This document shows, one piece after another, positions 1 to 7,852 of a stretch of 29,895 nucleotides of DNA; the first letter of the stretch is position 1, and the number at the start of each line of letters is the position of its first letter. The stretch is from a virus, in IMG/VR virus record IMGVR_UViG_3300031673_000338, positions 1 to 29,895 of that record. The stretch is one strand, 5' to 3'. The notes under the pieces are model-generated. The model saw nothing but the letters and a program-made list of their open reading frames with translations. It did not search any database and had not been told where the DNA came from. The translations under genes were made by a program, and so were the position numbers.

Positions 1-140
1 GCCGTAGCCGCATTGGTCGATTGCGCGATGGTGTCGTTGCCACCGGCGAGGAATTTGAGGTTCTCTTCGATCTTGTTCAGGTGGACGTAATCAAGCCCGT
101 CCGCCGCAGCGCTGTCTATCTTCGGTGTAGTCCATGCCAT
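1..140 (-). CDS. Tail fibre-associated protein, N-terminal fragment (runs off left edge)
   Basis: Starts at ATG 140 with an AGGAG site about 8 bases upstream, 11 bases after the stop of the collar-type fibre gene. The visible 46 residues begin MAWTTPKIDSAAADGL and continue with DYVHLNKIEENLKFLAGG. This 'W-x-x-PK-x-D ... (D/N)xNxIExNxxxL' pattern is common at the N-terminus of small phage proteins encoded next to tail fibre or lysis genes; their function is not established. The gene is cut by the window edge. If the two ends of the window are joined, the frame stays open for about 20 more codons and stops just inside the XhlA-like gene, which is consistent with, but does not prove, a circular genome. 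Confidence 0.75.
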   Translation of the reverse strand, partial: MAWTTPKIDSAAADGLDYVHLNKIEENLKFLAGGNDTIAQSTNAAT

Positions 141-151
141 GTGTTGCGCTC

Positions 152-799
152 CTAATACTTGATGATGTAATTTACGCCTATGATCTTGCCGCGAGTCGTT
201 GTGCCGGTGCGGGGGGTGCCGTTGGTTCCGTCGGTAACTGCGTTGTCAGTATAAGACGTGAGATTAACGTTTGCATTTGTCATAGACGCGGCGGTAAAAC
301 CGGGCAAAGTGTATCCGGCTGCGCCGCCGTAATACGGGTACTTGCACCCCTGCCCCCGGTCATCCGCGAACGCCCCAAGCGCCAGAGCGTCGTGAGCTGT
401 GATAGCACCGTGAGTAGTACCCGTTACGGCGCTATAGGTTCCGGCTCCATATCCGCTGGACTCGCGTCTGTCGGGTACATTGAATGTGGTAGTGCCATTG
501 CCTACCCCCCATGTAGTTCCAATAACTGCGAACAAGTTGGCATATGTAGTTCGGCTTACCGCTTGCCCATTTAGTAAAAGCCAACCGGAAGGAGGCGTAG
601 CCGCGTACCATTCCATCCCTGCGCCTACGGGCGCTACTTGTGCCAGAGATTGCCCGCCCAGTAATGCCGCGTCGAGTCCGCCACCCGAGCCCGGGTGTAT
701 GCGTTTCGTGACTCCGCCCTGAACTATCGGGATTGAATCAGCCGACGCCGATGCCGTGGCTTCGGTCAGTGAGCTTATCTTTTTGGTAGGCTGTGCCAT
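152..799 (-). CDS. Tail fibre / phage tail collar-domain protein
   Basis: 215 aa. Residues about 55-110 match the phage tail collar domain: GMEWYAATPPSGWLLLNG, then TYANLFAVIGTTWG, then FNVPDRRE. The end of the protein (KIIGVNYIIKY) is the typical last strand of such fibres. Such proteins form trimeric distal tail fibre or collar tips that contact the host surface. The N-terminal 40 residues are low-complexity Ser/Ala/Thr, probably a linker to the baseplate. It lies 3 bases after the large baseplate gene and before the fragment at the left edge, so it is part of the late tail operon. The receptor cannot be read from the sequence. Confidence 0.85.
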   Translation of the reverse strand: MAQPTKKISSLTEATASASADSIPIVQGGVTKRIHPGSGGGLDAALLGGQSLAQVAPVGAGMEWYAATPPSGWLLLNGQAVSRTTYANLFAVIGTTWGVGNGTTTFNVPDRRESSGYGAGTYSAVTGTTHGAITAHDALALGAFADDRGQGCKYPYYGGAAGYTLPGFTAASMTNANVNLTSYTDNAVTDGTNGTPRTGTTTRGKIIGVNYIIKY

Positions 800-802
800 G
801 TT

Positions 803-2755
803 CTACTCCGTTTCCAGCAAGTATGAGTCTTCAGTCTCGATAAGATCGCCCGCCTCTGTACTCAATATATATTCGAGCGGTACAAGTGCTCCATCGTGCG
901 ACGCCCTGAATGTACCATCCCATGACAGCGTTTGTCTAATCAGCCAGAAATAATCCGTTACTGTCCGGCTTGCGTCTGTCGTGATCCTGTCGGACAATTC
1001 AAGTGCCGGATCTCCGCGCCATTCCTGCGATAGATCGCGCCGGGCGTTGGAATAGATTGACAACACTTGATTGGCAATCTTGAGCGCTACCTGTGCATCC
1101 TGAATCAATGGATTGTCGGGGAAGATGAAATACTTGGCTCCATATTCGACGATAGACGCTTCGTCTCTAACTTCGATAGTCTGCGATCCAGAGACGCGGA
1201 GCACGTTGGCATTGACGTTGATCTCGATTGTGTTGTCGATGGCGTTGGCATTCGTGACAGAGATATCCGCGCCCCAGCTATAGTACGTCGTCGCCGTTAT
1301 CGATACGCCGCCTGGCCCTGCGATGATGGAAGCGACAGCATTGATGCAAGGGCTATCGGAATATACCGCGTGTATGACTACCGTCTGCCCGGCTGGAATT
1401 ACAAGGGCATCATCTTCATAGACCTTGCTTGTCGCCGCGTCAGGTACGAGCGGCTGCGTCTTGACCTGCACGACATTGTTGACCGTCGAATATCTGGACG
1501 GATTCTTACGCGTGAAATACTCGCTCGACGTAATTGTCCGTTGCGACACCGCCGAATTATCGCGCAGATAGTTCGGCCCTTCGACATGGAGCACGCCGAG
1601 CCGGTTGACGAATACCGACGCGCTCCCGGCTTCGGTAGCCAGACGCAACGCTTCGCGGTGACTCACTTTGTCTATGCTGACGTATGGGATAATATCAACG
1701 TCTAAATCGGGATCGATGTAATATGTCCCAGCGAGCAACCCGAAATTCTGACATACCGACTCGATGATATCATAGAGCGTCTTGTTGACGAGGAATCCGG
1801 GAGTATAGGAAGTCTTCGCCATGAGCGACAGCAGATCATAGGCTACAGAGCTGGCGTATATATCATCGTCAGGTACGTCCCATTCCTGCGTCCAGAACTG
1901 GCCGAGCGGAATCCATTCCGTAGCACCGGCAACTCCAGCCGCCCCGATATACGGGACGATCTTCCGCATCGGCTTGATGAGGTTGGCGATTGCCGAGCCT
2001 GACCCATAATCGAATTGTCGCGCCTTGTTGTACAGCTTGAACGTGAGTTGGTTTGACGAGATATTGCCAACAGGTATGCTGGCGGTATCGGATTCGCGCT
2101 CCTCGAGCAATTCTAGGTTGAATATCTCGTCGGATAGATACGTGCGCTGGAGCGACGTGAAGAACTCGTACACCTTCGCGCATCGCCCGACGTGAGACCA
2201 TTTGGTTATCGACAACACCTGCTTGACCGCCAGGGGAACGGCAACAATCGCGGCCGTCCAATAGACGAGCGTGTTGCCCATCACCGTCTCGGTATGCAGC
2301 AACGTGTCGGCAGCGTCGTATATTTTTATCGTGAAGTCAACCGGGTATTCGAGCTTGATCGAATCGGATGCGACGAGAAGGCTCTCGATTGTCCGCGCTA
2401 CAAATGTGACGGTCAGTGTCTGCGGAGCGGCGAACGTACCGCCCGCGCCCGATGATTCGCCCGACCACCATCCAACCTGCATTGACAGGGCGGATATCAG
2501 ATCGGCAGTCGGAGGCATGAGCACGAACGTACCATCGAGCACGGCTGATCCATCAAGCGGAAACCAGTTGTGGGATGGATCATAGATACCGTCCGCGACC
2601 TGGCCTTTGTAGGACGCTGGACCTTCCGACGATACCGCTACGGTGATAGATTGATCTACAAACGGATCAGTATAGTTGACTTCGATCTTCGCGTATGTCT
2701 GGCGCTTCGTCCGCTTGGCGATGCTGACTTTGTACTCGGCGCTTGTCGCTATCAT
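803..2755 (-). CDS. Tail baseplate / tail-hub-like structural protein
   Basis: 650 aa, starting with an ATGA overlap with the upstream tail gene. The position right after the tape measure and a small distal-tail gene, and before the fibre, is that of the tail-associated hub and baseplate proteins of siphoviruses. A central segment (about residues 230-330) with NQLTFKLYNKARQFDYGSG, then a 'WIPLGQFWTQEWD' strand and 'VAYDLLSLM', resembles the phage tail-protein family in which a beta-rich hub domain describes its own coordinate 'geometry'. No lytic active site was recognised. The C-terminus repeats the near-duplicate strings DLIETEDSYLLETE, a short acidic tail. Hub assignment is by position and general resemblance. 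Confidence 0.65.
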   Translation of the reverse strand: MIATSAEYKVSIAKRTKRQTYAKIEVNYTDPFVDQSITVAVSSEGPASYKGQVADGIYDPSHNWFPLDGSAVLDGTFVLMPPTADLISALSMQVGWWSGESSGAGGTFAAPQTLTVTFVARTIESLLVASDSIKLEYPVDFTIKIYDAADTLLHTETVMGNTLVYWTAAIVAVPLAVKQVLSITKWSHVGRCAKVYEFFTSLQRTYLSDEIFNLELLEERESDTASIPVGNISSNQLTFKLYNKARQFDYGSGSAIANLIKPMRKIVPYIGAAGVAGATEWIPLGQFWTQEWDVPDDDIYASSVAYDLLSLMAKTSYTPGFLVNKTLYDIIESVCQNFGLLAGTYYIDPDLDVDIIPYVSIDKVSHREALRLATEAGSASVFVNRLGVLHVEGPNYLRDNSAVSQRTITSSEYFTRKNPSRYSTVNNVVQVKTQPLVPDAATSKVYEDDALVIPAGQTVVIHAVYSDSPCINAVASIIAGPGGVSITATTYYSWGADISVTNANAIDNTIEINVNANVLRVSGSQTIEVRDEASIVEYGAKYFIFPDNPLIQDAQVALKIANQVLSIYSNARRDLSQEWRGDPALELSDRITTDASRTVTDYFWLIRQTLSWDGTFRASHDGALVPLEYILSTEAGDLIETEDSYLLETE

Positions 2756-3123
2756 ACTTCATCCAAAATTATTTTTGCCCCTGACCATAGCCAGATATCA
2801 CGGATCATCTCGCGGGCTACCGACAGCGGGCGCATGACGACGGTATAGGTCGAGTCTGCCCCAGTCTCATTGTCAACGATCAATGATAGTTCGGCGTGGA
2901 GATCATAGAGCGCAAGGATGATATCGAGATTCGTTCCCGTCGTCATCGGATCGAATGACATTTCAAAATGGCGCTTCACCGCTCGCAGATCGGAGACGAG
3001 AGTACCGTCCGCCGTCCGCTGTTCATTCGTGATTTCAGAATCAGCGTAACTGAACCGCATCCCCGCGCGCGATATGGCGGACTCGGCCCCGAGCAATCCT
3101 ATTGATATATCGCCGATACTCAT
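2752..3123 (-). CDS. Small distal-tail structural protein
   Basis: 123 aa, overlapping both neighbours by ATGA, so tightly coupled translationally between tape measure and baseplate genes. Composition is beta-rich with no membrane segment or signal. The place directly after the tape measure is where siphoviruses encode the distal tail protein, but this protein is short for that family (usually 200 aa or more), so it may instead be a tail completion or adaptor subunit. A central stretch (VKRHFEMSFDPMTTGTNLD) looks like the edge of a tail-tube-like beta-sandwich. Family not recognised with certainty. Confidence 0.6.
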   Translation of the reverse strand: MSIGDISIGLLGAESAISRAGMRFSYADSEITNEQRTADGTLVSDLRAVKRHFEMSFDPMTTGTNLDIILALYDLHAELSLIVDNETGADSTYTVVMRPLSVAREMIRDIWLWSGAKIILDEV

Positions 3124-5003
3124 GCGCCCACCCTCACATCTTCCTGTAGCCCGAATCGTCGCAACGTCCGCTCAAGGGTACGCATCCCGGCGTCATCGGC
3201 AATCAATGTGCCGACATTCAGATTTACCGCGCTGGAATTGTTTATCGATGACGAACGCGCCGCCATGGCGTTTGATTCGTTGACCCCTGCCGGACGTGAC
3301 CGTGAAGCGAGCGCTCCTAGGATTCCGTTTGCAATGCCAGCGAATACGTCGGGCGACAATGGAGCGACCACTTCTGGGTATCGGGAGTTGTCTCCGATCA
3401 TGGCCAGGGTCGGAGAAGATGCGAGGCCACCTGTCGCCAATTTGACAGCGGACAACGCCGCACCTGCTGTCCATGCGGCAGCCGCCCCTCCGGCCAACAA
3501 TCCGGCGCTTGCGAACTCTCCGGGTGCAAGTAGAGCATATTTTATTGACGCCAAGTCCGCGAATGCTTCGACAAGTCTCGCCGCTGCCTTCGCAGCCAGC
3601 TGGTCTCCCATCGCCGATACTATCGCGCCGATTGAATTGATTGCCGCTGTCCCGAGTGATTTCCAGCTCAGTTCTTGCGTCGCCATATCTGTCCCGAGTT
3701 GGGAAAATATGGAACGGGTTACGTCGCGGACATTGTTCATCAGCGGTATGTATGATTCCGCATATCTCTGAGCCTCAAGTATCAGTGCATCGGTCTTTTC
3801 TTTTTCTTTCGCAATCAGATAATTCGCGCTCCAATTTGCCACGTCGGTATTCTGCTGCTGGATGTTTACCCATTCAAGGTTGGCGGCAAGCTCGGCATCG
3901 GAGAGTTCTTGCAGCTCTTTCTTTCTTTTTTCAGCTGCGGCAGTGGCAGCGTCTGCGGATATCTTGGCGGCTGCGGCGGCCTTGGCATCAGAGGCGGCCT
4001 TGTCTTTGGCTGCCTGCGTACCGAGTTTGTTCGCCTCCGATGCAGACGCCATGGCTATTGCCTGAGCACGTAGCGACTGCTCAAGAGCCTTGCTGGCGAC
4101 AATCTGTATTTCTAGTTCAGTTCTTTGCGCTTCGTATCCAGGCTCAAGGCTTGCAACCAATCCCTGCAACCTAGCAGTCTCTGCGGCTGTTCCACGGATT
4201 GCGGTAGTCAACTGCTCCTGAGTCATTTTGGAACCGCCGACAGCGGCCCTGTATGCGTCTAGTTCCTGCCGATATGAAACGGTCTTGTCAATGATAGCCT
4301 TGAACTGTAAAGCCAAATCCATTATAGCCGGAGCGAAATCATTTATGATTACGACCTTTGCGGCCTTCATTGATGTATTCAATGCAAGCATCGCATCGCC
4401 GAGAGCATCAGCTTTCGTTATCGTTTCTTTGTCAATTATTATACCAAGCCCGCGAGCCTCTTCCCGCATTGCATTGATACCTGCCTCGCCATCCTTGAGT
4501 ATAGGTATGAGGCTCTGAGCGGATCGACCGAGAAGCTTGAACGCCGCCGCATCACGGGCAGTTTCGTCTTTCATGCGCGAGAGGGTTAAAACCGTGTCGT
4601 TGAATATTTCAGTTGTAGACTTGAACGATCCATCGGCGTTCTTTGTCTCGATGCCCAAATCAGCAAAGGCTTGTTTGTTCGTCTCAAGCCCTCGAGTCAT
4701 CATTCCTACTGAGCCGGTTACCGCTTCAAGGGTAGTCCCGGCTTGCTCGGCTATGTACTTCCATTCCTGTATCGCGTCGGTTGATAATCCGGTGCGCTTC
4801 GATGCGTCGTCAATCACCGATCCATAGTCGGCATATTCTTTCGTAGCCTTGGCGAGTTGCTTGCCCATCTGAACAATCGCCGCAGTAATAGCCGCGACGT
4901 TCACGCTGAACGCCATCATCTTTTTTTGAGAATCTGTTAATGAATTGGATAGCCCGGAAGTATCTCCAACTATCTTTACAACCATGTCGCCGAGGGTAAT
5001 CAT
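3120..5003 (-). CDS. Tail tape measure protein
   Basis: 627 aa. The N-terminal 250 residues match the TP901-type tape measure core: GLSTDAIQEWKYIAEQAG, then TEIFNDTVLTLSRM and KLLGRSAQSLIPIL. A long Ala/Lys/Glu-rich coiled coil covers about residues 260-400, a hydrophobic segment (about 465-545) follows, and the C-terminus is a small globular tail. It fixes tail length, is threaded through the tube and is thought to help DNA pass the envelope. At roughly 0.15 nm per residue (family rule) the tail would be near 95 nm. The ATG directly abuts the stop of the frameshifted tail chaperone (TAAATG), and the stop overlaps the next gene. Confidence 0.92.
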   Translation of the reverse strand: MITLGDMVVKIVGDTSGLSNSLTDSQKKMMAFSVNVAAITAAIVQMGKQLAKATKEYADYGSVIDDASKRTGLSTDAIQEWKYIAEQAGTTLEAVTGSVGMMTRGLETNKQAFADLGIETKNADGSFKSTTEIFNDTVLTLSRMKDETARDAAAFKLLGRSAQSLIPILKDGEAGINAMREEARGLGIIIDKETITKADALGDAMLALNTSMKAAKVVIINDFAPAIMDLALQFKAIIDKTVSYRQELDAYRAAVGGSKMTQEQLTTAIRGTAAETARLQGLVASLEPGYEAQRTELEIQIVASKALEQSLRAQAIAMASASEANKLGTQAAKDKAASDAKAAAAAKISADAATAAAEKRKKELQELSDAELAANLEWVNIQQQNTDVANWSANYLIAKEKEKTDALILEAQRYAESYIPLMNNVRDVTRSIFSQLGTDMATQELSWKSLGTAAINSIGAIVSAMGDQLAAKAAARLVEAFADLASIKYALLAPGEFASAGLLAGGAAAAWTAGAALSAVKLATGGLASSPTLAMIGDNSRYPEVVAPLSPDVFAGIANGILGALASRSRPAGVNESNAMAARSSSINNSSAVNLNVGTLIADDAGMRTLERTLRRFGLQEDVRVGA

Positions 5004-5611
5004 TTAATTCTTATCCCCGATGCGCGCTTCGGCAGAGGCTATCCGGCTTTTCATGGTGTCGATATCCTCCCTGCTCATCGATGCTCGGCTCGGTACCGGG
5101 CGGCCATAGTGCTTCTCACATCCATAGTCATAGGCTGTCATCATCCAGGTGAACGGGGCGGCAAGCACGTACTCTATCGTCCACCCGTGCCACTCGCACA
5201 GGTCGGATATGATAGCGCCAGTTCTTATTTGCCCGCTTCCTCCGCTGCCGCCACCCCGTCTTGAGGGTTTGAATTGACGAATGAAATGATCGGTGCCATG
5301 GCGACCTCAAGCAACTTGACGCCTTGGATAATGGACAGATTGTCATAGAGAAAATCTACCGTCAATTCCTTGTCTGTCTGCTTGCCTATATCCTCGATAA
5401 CGCTAAGGATAAGCCGGAAGTCATTCTCGTTTATGTCCTCCGGCTTGGAACTCGTGAGCTTCTGGAACTCGTCCATGTGCGCCATCATGAACACGCTCGA
5501 ACGGAACGACATGAACGTCACGTCGAATAAATGTTTCTTTCCGGCGCGGTCCGTGAATTTTACCGACCGCGCCTCGGGTACGAAAACATCGAGGTCGATT
5601 ATCTCGGCCAT
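5004..5611 (-). CDS. Tail assembly chaperone, -1 frameshift product (GT-like)
   Basis: Reading 5611 to 5264, slipping back one base at 5264-5270 and continuing to the TAA at 5006-5004 gives about 202 aa. The -1 frame is open from well before the zero-frame stop to exactly the base before the tape measure ATG. It first encodes a Gly/Ser linker (GGGSGGSG) and then a compact domain with DLCEWHGWTIEYVL and APFTWMMTAYDYG, the 'W-G-W ... E-x-VL ... P' look of the T half of lambda-type chaperones. No good independent start or ribosome site serves this frame. A programmed -1 frameshift is the usual way this gene pair is expressed; the exact slip site is my inference. Confidence 0.72.
5225..5611 (-). 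CDS. Tail assembly chaperone, unshifted form (G-like)
   Basis: 128 aa, from ATG 5611, which overlaps the stop of the major tail protein (TAATG). An upstream extension of the same frame is a shadow of the tube gene, so the start is set at MAEIIDLDVFVPEARS. It has the size and position of lambda G-type chaperones, between tail tube and tape measure genes; these coat the tape measure during tail assembly and are absent from the virion. Its last codons (AAAEEAGK-stop) overlap an open -1 frame used by the longer product. Confidence 0.8.
   Translation of the reverse strand: MAEIIDLDVFVPEARSVKFTDRAGKKHLFDVTFMSFRSSVFMMAHMDEFQKLTSSKPEDINENDFRLILSVIEDIGKQTDKELTVDFLYDNLSIIQGVKLLEVAMAPIISFVNSNPQDGVAAAEEAGK
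5264..5270 (-). other. Candidate -1 ribosomal slippery heptamer (A AAC CCT)
   Basis: On the minus strand the zero-frame codons TCA AAC CCT contain AAACCCT, which fits X XXY YYZ in the correct phase for the tail chaperone. It precedes the zero-frame stop by 12 codons (36 bases), and the -1 frame stays open through this interval. It is not one of the strongest known heptamers, since CCC in the A site is less usual. The alternative G GGC AAA next to the stop would require a mismatch at the first position. Confidence 0.5.
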
Positions 5612-6486
5612 TACAGGATGCCCCGCTCCTGGTACCATTTCCACAGCTGCTTGCCGAGCGTGGCGACGGACGTATCGAGAATTCCGGTCACGGCAACGGC
5701 GTTGGGCACGATGGGATCCGCGTCGTCGTCCTTTTTGAACGACAGATCGTATCCGCCATCTATAGAGCATTTGTACAGCCAGAAGCGTACGAGCTTGCCG
5801 TTCTCGTCGGTGTTCGTGATGCGCGCCATGAAATACGGGATTGTGGTCTTTCCGCCCGAATAGATAGTCTGGCTGGCGTTCGGCGTGTAGTCGAATACGA
5901 TTGTAACGGACTGCGCCTCGGTCGTGACGGTGAGCGAATCGATTATGACGATGCCCCAGATACCTGATCCTGCTTCGCGCTCGACGATCACGAAATCCGT
6001 ATCGAGTACGATGGCACCGTCTACTCCGAGGGTTACCGAACCCGGGGTTATCTTCGACTTGTCTCCGTTCTGGTAATCAAACGGAATGAACTTGTTATAG
6101 TTCCATCCGCCCGAGCTTATTACGTAGCTGTGGTTGTTTACGATCGCCGCCGCTACCGGCGTACCGGACACGTCGAACGATCCGCGAAGTATTGCGCGCA
6201 CGTCCTCGCTGGCGGCCTCGCGCTGATTGAACGAAAGCGATATGGTCTGATCGCTCGCGTACTTTTCCTCTAGCGCGTTATCGCCCTTGAGCTGGGTCGC
6301 CGCGATATTTTCTTTGATCTTCAAGCCCTCGATAGAGCCTACGTTCTTCCACGACACCGAATCTGAAGCCGCCGTGCTGGCCGCGAGAGCTGCTACCGAT
6401 CCGGCGTCATAGGCCGCGATTTCCAATACTCCCGAACCCTTGAGCCGGGCTGCCAATTCCTGAACTGTACTCTGAAAAGCTGCCAT
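5611..6486 (-). CDS. Major tail (tube) protein
   Basis: 291 aa. Placed between the tail terminator and the frameshifted chaperones, which is the fixed position of the tail tube gene in siphoviruses. The sequence is beta-rich with a long central loop region. Phrases typical of tube proteins include SWKNVGSIEGLKIKEN near the N-terminus, an ISLSFNQREAASEDVRAILRG helix (about residues 80-100), and a C-terminal part with ITNTDENGKLVRFWLYKCS followed by a 'DGGYDLSFKKDDDADPI' strand, where tube subunits end with a hexamerising strand. The ATG has a GGGAGGCATATAAC leader giving a strong ribosome site. Confidence 0.85.
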   Translation of the reverse strand: MAAFQSTVQELAARLKGSGVLEIAAYDAGSVAALAASTAASDSVSWKNVGSIEGLKIKENIAATQLKGDNALEEKYASDQTISLSFNQREAASEDVRAILRGSFDVSGTPVAAAIVNNHSYVISSGGWNYNKFIPFDYQNGDKSKITPGSVTLGVDGAIVLDTDFVIVEREAGSGIWGIVIIDSLTVTTEAQSVTIVFDYTPNASQTIYSGGKTTIPYFMARITNTDENGKLVRFWLYKCSIDGGYDLSFKKDDDADPIVPNAVAVTGILDTSVATLGKQLWKWYQERGIL

Positions 6487-6487
6487 G

Positions 6488-6868
6488 TTATATGCCTCCC
6501 TCGTAATTGACTATGTACTCCGACGCGATTATATCCTCGCCGGTTGTTGAATCTGGTAACTCCACTGATCTCACGTATCCGATACAATGTATCTTCATCC
6601 CAGAATATATACCCTTTAGGCGTTGAATACCAGTGGCTATCGCGTCGGCTATCGCGCGCGCCCGATCCATGCCCGAACGTGTCACGATGGTGAATTGTTT
6701 ATTCGCCGAGATATAATCGTCTAGGATATTGGCCGATTCGGACACGCCAGACAATACGACATACTCGTCGATACCTGAAGGTACGCGGCCCCAGTATATC
6801 GGAGGTACCGGCGTCAAGGTTGCAAGTATCGGCGTTACGATTGCGCCTAATGCTGTCTCGATGCTCAT
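6488..6868 (-). CDS. Tail terminator / tail completion protein
   Basis: 126 aa, just upstream of the tube gene and overlapping the stopper gene by ATGA. The sequence has the alpha/beta pattern of phage tail terminators (DUF3168/gpU-like): an N-terminal helix (MSIETALGAIVTPILATL), a short strand with PIYWGRVPSGIDEYVVLSG, a strand FTIVTRSGMD, then a helix ARAIADAIATGIQRL and two C-terminal strands ending EYIVNYEGG. These proteins form a ring that stops tube growth and joins the tail to the head. Assignment rests on order plus this fold pattern. Confidence 0.75.
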   Translation of the reverse strand: MSIETALGAIVTPILATLTPVPPIYWGRVPSGIDEYVVLSGVSESANILDDYISANKQFTIVTRSGMDRARAIADAIATGIQRLKGIYSGMKIHCIGYVRSVELPDSTTGEDIIASEYIVNYEGGI

Positions 6869-7194
6869 AAGACTATCTCACAATCGACCGTTTGAAGATC
6901 GGTAGCCATCGAGCTAAACGACGACAAGGCTTGCGGATTAACGCCTTTTACCTTATAGCGCGTCGAACCTATCAACAGGAATTGGCCATAGACCGGCGTG
7001 ATATCTTTCGTCATGGCAACGCGATGAGTCGAGAATAGCGTAGGCTTGTCGATTGAAGCGCGCTCACGTTGTGACAGTACGCGGATATACCCCATGTTAT
7101 AACCGGACACGCTTGTATAGGTAGCCGCCCCGCCAAATGCGGTAGTCATATTCTGGATATATATTTCTGTGGTGAACCATTTAGCTATGCTCAT
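6865..7194 (-). CDS. Head-tail stopper / head closure protein
   Basis: 109 aa, rich in beta strands. It lies between the adaptor/neck group and the tail terminator, where SPP1 gp16-like stoppers are encoded. The segment TPVYGQFLLIGSTRYKVKGV resembles the conserved barrel strand of head-closure proteins ('...DgdvFeIdGkrYrV'). Such proteins form a dodecameric ring below the connector that keeps DNA in the filled head. It overlaps the small upstream gene by 14 bases and the terminator by 4. Confidence 0.65.
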   Translation of the reverse strand: MSIAKWFTTEIYIQNMTTAFGGAATYTSVSGYNMGYIRVLSQRERASIDKPTLFSTHRVAMTKDITPVYGQFLLIGSTRYKVKGVNPQALSSFSSMATDLQTVDCEIVL

Positions 7195-7441
7195 GCTTTT
7201 TATACTCTCTTATTATTGCTTCTTTCGCTATGCGCAAGTAGTATGGCCGTTCTTTGTCGGTAAAGTCTCCATCCCCTTGCGGCTTTATCATCAATATCTC
7301 TTCGCCTTCTTCGTCTATATAATTTACTGTGAATATCCCATGTCTGAGCCTTAAGTATCCAGCTTTGTTGCCATTTATGTATGCATCATACTGTTCTGGC
7401 ATGCTCATACAGGTTATTTCTAACTGCACTTCAATTTTCAT
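7181..7441 (-). CDS. Small protein of unknown function inside the neck gene cluster
   Basis: 86 aa, acidic and beta-rich (EVQLEITCMSMPEQYDAYI, then AGYLRLRHGIFTVNYIDEEGEEILM), with a C-terminal helix rich in Arg and Lys. Its ATG directly follows the stop of the gp10-like gene (TAAATG), and its end overlaps the stopper gene by 14 bases. Standard neck modules do not need a gene here. Base composition is more AT-rich than the flanking genes (many TTT/TAT codons), so it may be a later insertion. No family recognised. Confidence 0.6.
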   Translation of the reverse strand: MKIEVQLEITCMSMPEQYDAYINGNKAGYLRLRHGIFTVNYIDEEGEEILMIKPQGDGDFTDKERPYYLRIAKEAIIREYKKHEHS

Positions 7442-7852
7442 TTATTCCACCTTCTTGTATTCATTCGCTATGTTTATCGGGAGTTCTTTTTGAGCCTTTG
7501 GAATTGTCGGCCGTAGATACGGCTTACCGCCTGCCCGTGTTCTTATCCCGCCAGGAGGATCGGGAAGCGCTTCACCGGGCAAGAACTCTTGCCATATTGC
7601 GTAGCTCATAACGTCTACGTTGCTTTCGGGGTTGTTGGCCGTGTGCGCTCCGTATGCGCCTTCCATTTGGCCGTCCTTGTTTTTCTTCGATCCCTCTGGC
7701 CATATCGATCCTTGTAGGGTCGTGGTATCTAGATGTACTAGGCCTTTTGCCTCAATGGCTCCGTCGCTCGTCGTCTTGTCGATAGCCATCTGTAATGCGT
7801 GCTCGACTTTGGCCATGGCTTCCTTGCCGTGCCATTGCATCTCGACGGGCAT
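7442..7852 (-). CDS. Neck protein, HK97 gp10-like
   Basis: 136 aa. HK97 gp10-type proteins have an N-terminal helix that carries out head-tail joining, then a strand-rich part with an invitation to 'YA.wqEfG'. Here the equivalents are MAKVEHALQMAIDKTT, a GLVHLDTTTLQGSIWP segment, DVMSYAIWQEFLPG, and the conserved end RAGGKPYLRPTIPKAQKEL ('kpFLrPAl'). It joins the connector gene by a TAATG overlap. Function: joining of tail to completed head. The match in motif order and position is good. Confidence 0.8.
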   Translation of the reverse strand: MPVEMQWHGKEAMAKVEHALQMAIDKTTSDGAIEAKGLVHLDTTTLQGSIWPEGSKKNKDGQMEGAYGAHTANNPESNVDVMSYAIWQEFLPGEALPDPPGGIRTRAGGKPYLRPTIPKAQKELPINIANEYKKVE

